Below are positions 56,901-64,000 of a DNA stretch of 64,000 bases, piece after piece (the stretch's first letter is position 1; each line of letters starts with the position of its first letter). Both the position numbers and the translations under genes were made by a program. The notes under the pieces were generated by a model. That model was not told the DNA's origin. It did not search any database and worked only from the letters and a program-made list of their open reading frames with translations. Origin of the DNA: Bactericera cockerelli. Its lineage: Eukaryota > Arthropoda > Insecta > Hemiptera > Triozidae. Location of the stretch: positions 20,219,132-20,283,131 of the forward strand of contig CM044967.1 of the NCBI GenBank assembly GCA_024516035.1, written 5' to 3'.

Positions 56901-59900
56901 TATTAAAATTTTGAGCAATAAAAAACAAAATAGTCACAAAATTTTGGTTTCTTATCTATGATCAAGAGTTCCCTGAGAAGATGAAGTGTTGCACATCAGT
57001 ATCAGAAGATCATGGAACTCTTTATTATTATTCATCCGTTTTTGTGTTGAGTTGACATTAGGCATTTATAGGACAATTTCTGTGGAACATTTGGATCAAT
57101 CCTAAATTGTATTTATCACAAAACAAGAAAAATTGCTTAGTAATCTAGGATTTCACCATAGAAAATAAAGGCAGCTTGTAGATCAGACAATCAATATTAT
57201 TGATTATTATATGCATTGATTAATATTTATAAACTATGATAATTTATTGATCTATTAATTGTTATGAGATGGGTGTCCATGATATTGATTGTTCCATGAT
57301 ATTGATCGTTTTTATACTCACATTGATCAACAAGTATTGATCTAGGATTATTACAAAAGGATGAATTCGTTTTTGTTTGTTTTATTTCTTTATTTTTTCT
57401 CAATATATAGCTTCATTCTCAATAGATGATCATGATGTAGGTACTGAAAAGTCTTATGCATTGAAAAGCCAGCTCAAACTACATATGACCCAGTCCAGGC
57501 TTACTGACCATTATTCTGAAAGTAATACCAATACCTCTCCTGAATGCAGGATGTTAAAACCTAAGAAGGTCTGAGTCCCCCAAAATTGACATTGACACAC
57601 CTGAGAACGATTTTTTCACGATTTATAGTGGTTTAACACGTAGACGACCGGGTGTACCACCGGTGGTACACGCACGTTTGTACGGAATGGACCGGGTGTA
57701 CCACCGGTGGTACACCCGACCGGGTAGCCGTATTATCGCCGGTCCCACAAGAGAATTCACAAAAAACCATGCCGGTCGTCTAAGTGTTAAGTGTGATGTG
57801 TATGTGAAATGTTCAATGTAAGCTTCATTATTAATATAGCTTAATCAATTAATAAAAAGCGCACGAATAGCTCAGTGGTTAAGCACTCGCTTGCCACGCG
57901 GAAGGTCCCGGGTTCGAACCCCCGCGCCGACGAAAATTTGTATTAATAATTTGGTTACAGTTCTTTGTAAGGGATACCTTCCGGTGCGCTCGTGTTGACC
58001 CAGCACCTAAATGGGAAGTATTGTGTCACTTCTCGCCCATCAGAGGGGAGAAGTGACACAATTACATAGATTGCATAGATTTTCAGAACTACTGACTGAT
58101 GCTGATGAGAGCCAATTAGCTCAAAACAGCTGTGTAGAATCTGATATATCTGTGTAGCACATTTTTACGTCTGGCAGAACTTCTCACTTTTCTGCTTTAA
58201 CTGACTAAATACTGCCTACAGTGTTCAACATGTTCTCTTTGTTTTACACTGAGTGCTTGTGAACTGCTGTATTCATGACACATTTTTTTTTTCACTCCCA
58301 CCATGTATTTAGCCGTCAGCGCTTTTTGTAATCTATAAGATTTTCTCTTTTCCATTTACAACAATAACAATAGCAACAACAGAAATGTTCCCTGAAACCT
58401 ATCCTGTAGCTGTCTGCTGTACTGAGCGAAGTGAACGGCAGAAGGTTTGGGTTCCCATTATTATCTCGTCTAGATAAAATATTTCGCACAAACGAGGAAA
58501 ATGACACCTAACCCTTTGATTTTGGTAATTCTTGGCGGCCTAGTACAGAAGAGCTCTTGAATCAAGCAGTTTTTGTAGATGGATAAACTATAGTGGATCC
58601 GTTTATTAGTCACCTGGCAATGTCATTGATGAAGAGAAGAAAAAGAAGAGGTCCTAGGACTGAACCTTGGGGTAGTTGGGGTACTCCAGACTTCATGGTG
58701 TAACGCTTGTGACCACTGCTCGTGATCCACAGATCTAGAATTCGATCCCTGGGTTAAAAACACTGTTCCCTCCGAAGAAAAGATCATGCTGGGTGAGGTT
58801 AATGTGGGTAGCTGGTTCGATTCCTCGTCCTAAATAACTCAAGATAGGAATTTAAACCAAATATGTAGAATCAATGGTCATGAAAGGAGCATAGACATTG
58901 GATTTGGGCGTCCATAAAATCCTCTCATCACCGTGATATAGGTATGTTTGCCTATCTCACGGACACGGAATTGTTATTGTATTATCCGTTTATGGACTGT
59001 GAGGTTTTCGCTTGGTTCTGTTTTGAAATTCCAGGAGTTGAGAAAACTCTTCTCTACAAGACATATTATTTTTACAAGATACTACTGATTAAATTACTAG
59101 ACATACTGATTTATTATTTGATAGAATCGTCTGTTTAATAAGAACATGGTCGATTTTTGTTAAACTGTTAGCGTAATGGGACTCCCTGTCTCGAGCCGAC
59201 AGTCTAAATAAAGTACTACTATTATTACTTAACTTCTTTGCGTAATTTCTTTTGATTTTTCTCATAGGCTGAAGCAGGATAAAACTTTTACTTCTGAAGA
59301 GAGTAACAGAAATTACTTCATTCACACTCCCACATCAAATATTTCATACGCTTGTAGAATGGATTTCAAATTCATTATTTTATAATTTTTCTTATTGATT
59401 TTTATTCGCCACTTTAGCTGTTCCTACGTAGTTGTTGTAATTATCCATTAGTATTCAATTAGAAATTTGTAGTGTTTTTTTTTTTCATTGAAAAACATTG
59501 AATCACATAACCATCTTTTAGTTGTTATGAATTTTTTTCATGAAGGATAAATTGTGAGAACGAATAGATATCTGATTAGTGTGGCAACAGTGATTAAAAT
59601 AATGTAGCTTTCAACAGAGCCTATTTTTACGTCTAGTGAAGTTTGTCAATGTTATCTTTTCGGTCTTATGGACATTTCATGCTGAGACCTATTAAACAAT
59701 TACCTATTGTTGTTGTAACCAGCATGGCTACAATTAGAGGGAGTGATAGTATCCAACCAACTTTAGTGGAAAAGCTCGTCCTGAACCACGTATTACGATG
59801 TGCGATCAACCATCGTGAGAACTTGGGCTTTTACTTTATTAGGCATTTAGCTCTTGAGAAACTGCAAACTAAACTTACTTCATCCTTCATTATTTTTATT

Positions 59901-62900
59901 GTCATAAAAGTTAAAGATTACCTATATAGGTAACTAGCCGTTTGCCCGTGCTTTGCAGCGGGACTAAATTTCAAATTTACTAAGGCATGGCCGTACTGCT
60001 GTACAGCAATGCCTTTTTGAACTTTTTATAATTTTTCTGGACAAAGCGATAATGGTTTTGGGGGGGTCAATTCTGAGACATTTTTCGCTATCTCTTACCG
60101 TTTTGGCTAAACAACTCCGGACAAACAAACAAACATAGGTAGGTAGGTAGGTAGGTAGGTAGGTAGGTAGTCCTTTTTTCTGTTTTATATATAGAGATAT
60201 CTTAGGATTTAGATATAGCTATTGAGGCAGGTAGTAAAATAACATCATGAGATTTTATCACTTATATAATGGATTTACTATCTCAATCATTCAATAATAT
60301 ACTCATATTACTCATATATTTTGGTTTATTTACTATTATTAGTGGTCGACTGCCTTCTTGAGGGATTCACCCAATTTTAGACAAAGAAAAAAAAAGCAAC
60401 ACGACATCGGTGTATTCCCAACTTGAACTTTACGATATCAATCACAGTATTTATGAACAGAAAACGGCGTCCGAGCATTTTCCTTTAATATTATTGGCCA
60501 ATACCTTGCTTGACACATTGCTTGTATAAATTTCTCTGTTCATACGGCTGTGTAATTCGAAAAACCAGTGGCTCACATAGCACTCTTTAGTATCTTTAAC
60601 AAAATCAAATGAAATGATATCTGAAATGGCTTCCCGATTTTTTTAAACCTATTTTTTCTTTTCAAATTCGAATTTTTAATTTGTTCCTTTTGTTGGAGCA
60701 AAAAAAAATCGATTTTTTTATTCGTTTGACTTTTTAATTTAATATTGTAAACTTCAGGAGCTCTTCGAGTAAAAGCCACAGTGTGGATCATGTGACTCCC
60801 AGTACACGCAGAACTTTCACTGTCTAAAACTTTTCTTTTCTTCTTTTCAGGAATATGCGTCTATTACCAAAGAATTAAACCAAGCTAGGGAGCTTCTTCA
60901 CGAGAAAGAAGAAGAAATATCTGAACTAAAGGCTGAACGAAATAATACGAGGGTAAGAAGAAACAAGCCAAAGTTTTATAGGCCACTCATTCTTGTTCCT
61001 CATATCAAGTCACTTTAGTAAGAAAAAGTGTGAACCTTTTTTTTAAAATAAGAAAATTCAAATTGTCTTAGATAAATTTTAACTGAGGATAAGTGTGTGT
61101 TCATAAATCTTCGAATAACGTTAGTCAACTGTTAAAATTATCACTGGATAACTTCCATGTAGTCGTTATAGCTTTAGACGATCAATTCTTTGAACCAATA
61201 TTGCATTGAACAAGAAATTGAACTTTAAATCAATATCTATACATTAATGGTTCCATCTGTATGGTTGAAACTATTCTAAATTAGCAAATCACCCCTAAAT
61301 TCGCACCAATATATGCGATAGACGATTAACAATATTGCCATTTTGGTTCAATACTACTGACTGTATAAGAGACACTTATTTAAAAAGTTATCGGCTTGTT
61401 AAAAAATCATTGATAAAGGCAACCGTAATCATCAAGGTATATACTTTATACCGAATGATTTTCTCTTGTCTCTCAACTTCTCTTTTTCCCCATTTCTATA
61501 ACTCCGATGTAATGTTTCTCCTACCTTTTCAGTTACTGCTAGAGCACCTAGAGGCTTTGGTATCTCGACATGAAAGGTCGCTTAGGTCTACTGTAGTCAA
61601 GAGGCAAGCGCAGAATCAGAGTGGAGTGTCGAGTGAAGCTGAAGTTCTAAAAGCACTGAAAAGTTTATTCGAGCATCACAAAGCTTTGGATGAAAAGGTA
61701 AGCTGACCAATTACTTTTTTTCTTTAAATATGACGTAGTATTGACGTAGATAAAATGAAAATAAATTAGTTAGTAACGATTCTTGATTAAGATGCTGATC
61801 TGTCACAGAAAAAAAGCAAACACAATAATCATCATCATCATAGGGTGGCGTCATCGTGAATACTTTGTTAGTTAGATGTATTAATAATCATAATACACTC
61901 TAGTGGAAGGCAACCACTAGACAAGGTTAATGCTTAAAATATTTTGAAGTAATGCCTAAAGTAACTACACTCTCAAATGAATTAAGAAAAATCACATGCA
62001 TTGAGTGATATCCAATCCACGGACCTATGTATTAGCTTGTTTACATTACATGAACAAGCTTCACCAGAAGATAAAAAATAACCAGAAAAATTAGACTTCT
62101 AGAGACAACAGAGATAAAAATTACTTGGTTACAATATTTAAGTACAAAAGTCTAATGGAGGTACTTAGTATTAAGATAACGAATAAGATTGGACGAAGAC
62201 CGCGTTGGGACACCACAAAAATTTGAGCCTTCTGGACAGTCAACGCTTGTAAGTTCAAGGTCGAATTCAATAGAGAAAATCGGATGAAGTTCGAGTGATT
62301 TTTCTCACATTTCCTTAAATTAAACATTACCCAAAACACTTCTACAGAGTTATTAAAAAATGTCTATCAATTTCAGTGAAAGGTTTGTATAGACGTTTTG
62401 TAACAGTGTAACACAAGTCTCGTATTGTTTTAAATTGGTAAATGTGGGAATTGAATCGAATTTGGGAATCCGATTTTATTTATTATTAGCTAACAGTGTG
62501 ATGGTTCAATTTTCTCTTTTGCTTTTTTTTTGCTTGGGCGCATGCTTTGAAAACTAGAACGCTAACTGATTATGTAATTTAAAAATATACAAGGAACCAC
62601 TAACACACGAAAGTCTTTACTGATGTTCGTATGAAAGTGGGCTTGTTGATTTTGAATATTTTAAACTACTCAATAATTATTATTTTGGTGACGGTAATAA
62701 TAGTTTTGGTATAAGATTCTGAGTATTCTGAATACTCAAATATCTTATCATTATTATGGTAGATGTAGTATTGGTTTTGGAACAAGATTTTGTATATTTT
62801 AGAATGCATTTTTTTTTCTCACTATTAATCTGGTAGAGGTAATAATAATATTTTTGGTAAAATAATTTGAGTATTATAGATATACATCTTTGGTGAAGGT

Positions 62901-63558
62901 AATGATTTTGGTGCACAATTTTGAGTATTTTAGAGTAAGTGCGTTAGTGGAAGTTTGGTTTTGGTATATAAAAAAAAATATAACTTGTGGTTCTGATTGC
63001 TGTTAGGAAACTTTATGAACTTTTGGTATTTTTTCCTTCATCTTTTCCATTGCATGCAATAAGCAAGTGTTATTTCTTTCTTCTTTAACGCAATCATGTA
63101 TTTGGTCTGGTTTTTTTAAACATATTTATAAATAAAAATTTCTGTACATTTTTCAAATATTATTTTACTTTGACTGTTAGTTTGTAGATCATAATTCTTG
63201 TGTGTAAAGATTTTTCTTGAAAAATCTTCTGATTTTACTGAAAAGAGGTCCTAAATACTATAGTTTAAGAATAATGTAGTTATTCCGTGTTTAAATTTAT
63301 TTTCAATCCATCTCAGACATACTGGACCTTTACAAGTATTGGTAACTCTCTAGAACTAATTATTTAAGTCTTTTTTAAATTTGTTCTTACAAAAAACATA
63401 ATATGTATGATTTAACAATTAAATCATACACACACTTGTCAGGTTTTCACCATCTTAAATAATTATTTGCATTCTTTTTATAGGTGAGAGAGCGGCTAAG
63501 GGTAGCACTTGAGAGAAATAACACCTTAGAAGAAGAATTGACTCACATTAAAGAGGAG
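53992..63558 (+). CDS. Liprin-alpha (PPFIA family), first four coding exons, partial
   Basis: Liprin-alpha is a presynaptic active-zone scaffold that binds LAR-type phosphatases and RIM/ELKS; its N-terminal half is coiled coil. Exons: 53992-54243, 60851-60952, 61533-61697, 63484-63558; all GT-AG, all phase 0, 198 codons, open at the right edge. The start [15 protein letters not shown] agrees with the fly protein as I recall it. Then come [104 protein letters not shown] and [19 protein letters not shown], all hallmark liprin-alpha coiled-coil text. The SAM domains lie beyond the window. Intron 1 is 6.6 kb. Confidence 0.96.
54250..54740. repeat. Degenerate ~52-bp minisatellite next to the Liprin-alpha exon 1 donor, about 9 copies
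   Basis: Units near GGAATTAGGAGTTATGAC plus AAACATTTGAGAACAAAATA and an ACTATGTAGG-like end repeat with 10-20% variation. The array begins within about 10 bp of the GTAAGT at 54244. Confidence 0.85.
54741..57630. other. Liprin-alpha intron 1, left part
   Basis: AT-rich, with an A run at 56719-56742. I see no exon or recognisable repeat; the small frames (55068-55325, 55999-56223, 57377-57574) have no conserved features. Confidence 0.5.
57633..57790. mobile_element. piggyBac-type MITE flanked by TTAA
   Basis: The ends TTAACACGTAGACGACCGG and, inverted, TTAACACTTAGACGACCGG match over 19 bases but one, with TTAA at both outer edges (57633-57636, 57787-57790). Inside are two copies of the palindrome GTGTACCACCGGTGGTACAC. 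The total is about 158 bp; non-coding. Confidence 0.85.
57858..58062 (+). mobile_element. SINE-1 copy in Liprin-alpha intron 1
   Basis: GCACGAATAGCTCAGTGGTT, CACTCGCTTGCCACGCGG and CCCGGGTTCGAACCCCCG give a strong tRNA-Gly-like head with A and B boxes. The ends do not pair as an acceptor stem, and the SINE body follows (ACCTTCCGGTGCGCTCGTG), so it is not a functional tRNA gene. The 3' end is truncated, with GAGAAGTGACACAAT partly duplicated. Confidence 0.85.
58610..58702 (-). pseudogene. Small LINE reverse-transcriptase fragment
   Basis: The minus strand encodes [15 protein letters not shown] then [12 protein letters not shown] and a stop. [20 protein letters not shown] is the conserved RT block before the active site in non-LTR elements; here a QLP insertion disrupts it. 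A SINE-4 copy follows immediately. Confidence 0.8.
58697..58827 (+). mobile_element. SINE-4 copy, plus orientation
   Basis: GGTGTAACGCTTGTGACCAC, GATCTAGAATTCGATCCCTG, ACTGTTCCCTCCG, GCTGGGTGAGGTTAATGTGG and GTAGCTGGTTCGATTCC match the 6826 copy. An internal section is deleted. Confidence 0.72.
58870..58990. repeat. Dispersed repeat shared with 39830-39935 (inverted)
   Basis: AATCCTCTCATCACCGTGAT, TCACGGACACGGAATTG and AAAGGAGCATAGACATTGG are reverse complements of the earlier copy. Confidence 0.7.
58991..59930. other. Liprin-alpha intron 1, middle part
   Basis: No exon is recognised. The frame at 59643-59933 (96 aa) has no known domain and no suitable splice context, and I do not call it a gene. 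Confidence 0.45.
59933..60200. repeat. Dispersed element end with (GTAG)n
   Basis: It begins ACTAGCCGTTTGCCCGTGCT then GCAGCGGGACTAAAT, holds CTCCGGACAAACAAACAAAC and a (TAGG)n run at 60137-60171, and ends TATATATAGAGATAT. This style of 3' end is common for insect interspersed elements (often RTE-like); the family is not confirmed. Confidence 0.55.
61830..62036 (-). mobile_element. SINE-3 remnant and a dispersed fragment in Liprin-alpha intron 3
   Basis: About 61893-62036 (plus: CTCTAGTGGAAGGCAACCAC, CAAATGAATTAAGAAAAATC, CATGCATTGAGTG) is a decayed minus-oriented SINE-3. Just before it ATAGGGTGGCGTCATCGTGA is the reverse complement of 17061-17090. Confidence 0.55.
62040..63483. other. Liprin-alpha intron 3, right part
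   Basis: AT-rich, with loosely repeated TTTTGGTAATAATTTTGAGTA-like words (62680-62960) that form a degenerate low-complexity patch. No exon is seen. Confidence 0.45.
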
Positions 63559-64000
63559 GTACGTATTTCTAAATTGGAGAAAGATATTTCTTATGGTCAT
63601 TGTTTCTGACTTGCCATCGTCTGTTATTCCAACTATCAAACACCTCGGCCGAGGTGTGAAGAACGCCTATACAAAGAAAGAGACAGCCCGGCAGAGTGTA
63701 AGGTTACGGAAAACATAGTTCCCATGCATTTCATGTACTTTCAGCCAGCGAAAAGTGCAACATGAATTTCAAAAATTGCAATTTTTATTGCGGAAATGGA
63801 CTCTACGCTGAAAAATAAATTGATTTTACTTTTTGTTTGACTTCCTAGACCAACGGGAACCCTATTTTCGAGACCCCCCCAACAATCGTGAAAGACATGA
63901 AAAGATTCATAATTTTGTTTTTTTTTTCTGTTTTTTTTTCTTCATACGGATCCTTTGAGACCCGACTTCGTGTCTTTAACTTGGCACTGAAGATTAAGTG

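Noticed and set aside
57858..57932. tRNA-Gly gene
   Set aside because: A and B boxes are good, but the acceptor arms do not pair and a SINE body follows that is also found at 11190 and 14061.
59643..59933. 96-aa open frame in Liprin-alpha intron 1
   Set aside because: No recognisable domain, no liprin similarity and no supporting context.

Overview
This window is nuclear DNA of an animal, almost certainly an insect. Evidence: GT-AG introns, no bacterial-style operons, four recognisable metazoan genes, BEL/Pao and Jockey/CR1-like retrotransposons, several tRNA-derived SINE families and TTAA-, TA- and TTA-flanked MITEs. The AT-rich background and repeat style suggest a hemipteran, possibly a planthopper; the species is only a guess.

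Host genes, left to right. (1) A NACHO/TMEM35-type nicotinic receptor chaperone, minus strand, 12370 to 6329: four coding exons, 156 aa. Its last codons and stop sit at the edge of a ~26-bp minisatellite apparently grown from that sequence. (2) The Rap1 exchange factor C3G/RAPGEF1, minus strand, 33939 to 15412: 15 coding exons that join with consistent phase to give 939 aa, with four Crk-type PPxLPxK motifs, then REM and CDC25 domains. (3) A CHIC1/CHIC2 palmitoylated membrane protein, plus strand, 35605 to 40142: four exons, 164 aa, head-to-head with C3G. (4) The 5' part of Liprin-alpha, plus strand, 53992 to 63558: four exons, 198 aa, running off the right edge.

Mobile DNA. A near-complete minus-strand non-LTR element (about 22865-27230; intact 937-aa EN-RT ORF2, ORF1 with one frameshift) lies in a C3G intron in the sense direction. 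A plus-strand non-LTR 3' fragment (32818-33789) lies in C3G intron 1. A BEL/Pao LTR element (44562-52559) has 329-bp LTRs that look identical and a CAGAC target duplication, yet its pol reads in three frames; it split an older dispersed repeat. Four tRNA-derived SINE families, called SINE-1 to SINE-4 here, crowd the NACHO gene and its flanks. SINE-3 shares its 3' tail, including a covarying hairpin, with LINE 3' ends in the same region.

Most interesting items: the shared SINE/LINE tail hairpin; the minisatellite made from NACHO stop-codon sequence; a perfect 79-bp inverted repeat 44 nt before the last NACHO splice acceptor; a SINE about 11 bp past the NACHO exon 2 donor; and the UAAUG overlap of the two ORFs in the non-LTR element. 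I did not find a clear undescribed multi-gene system.
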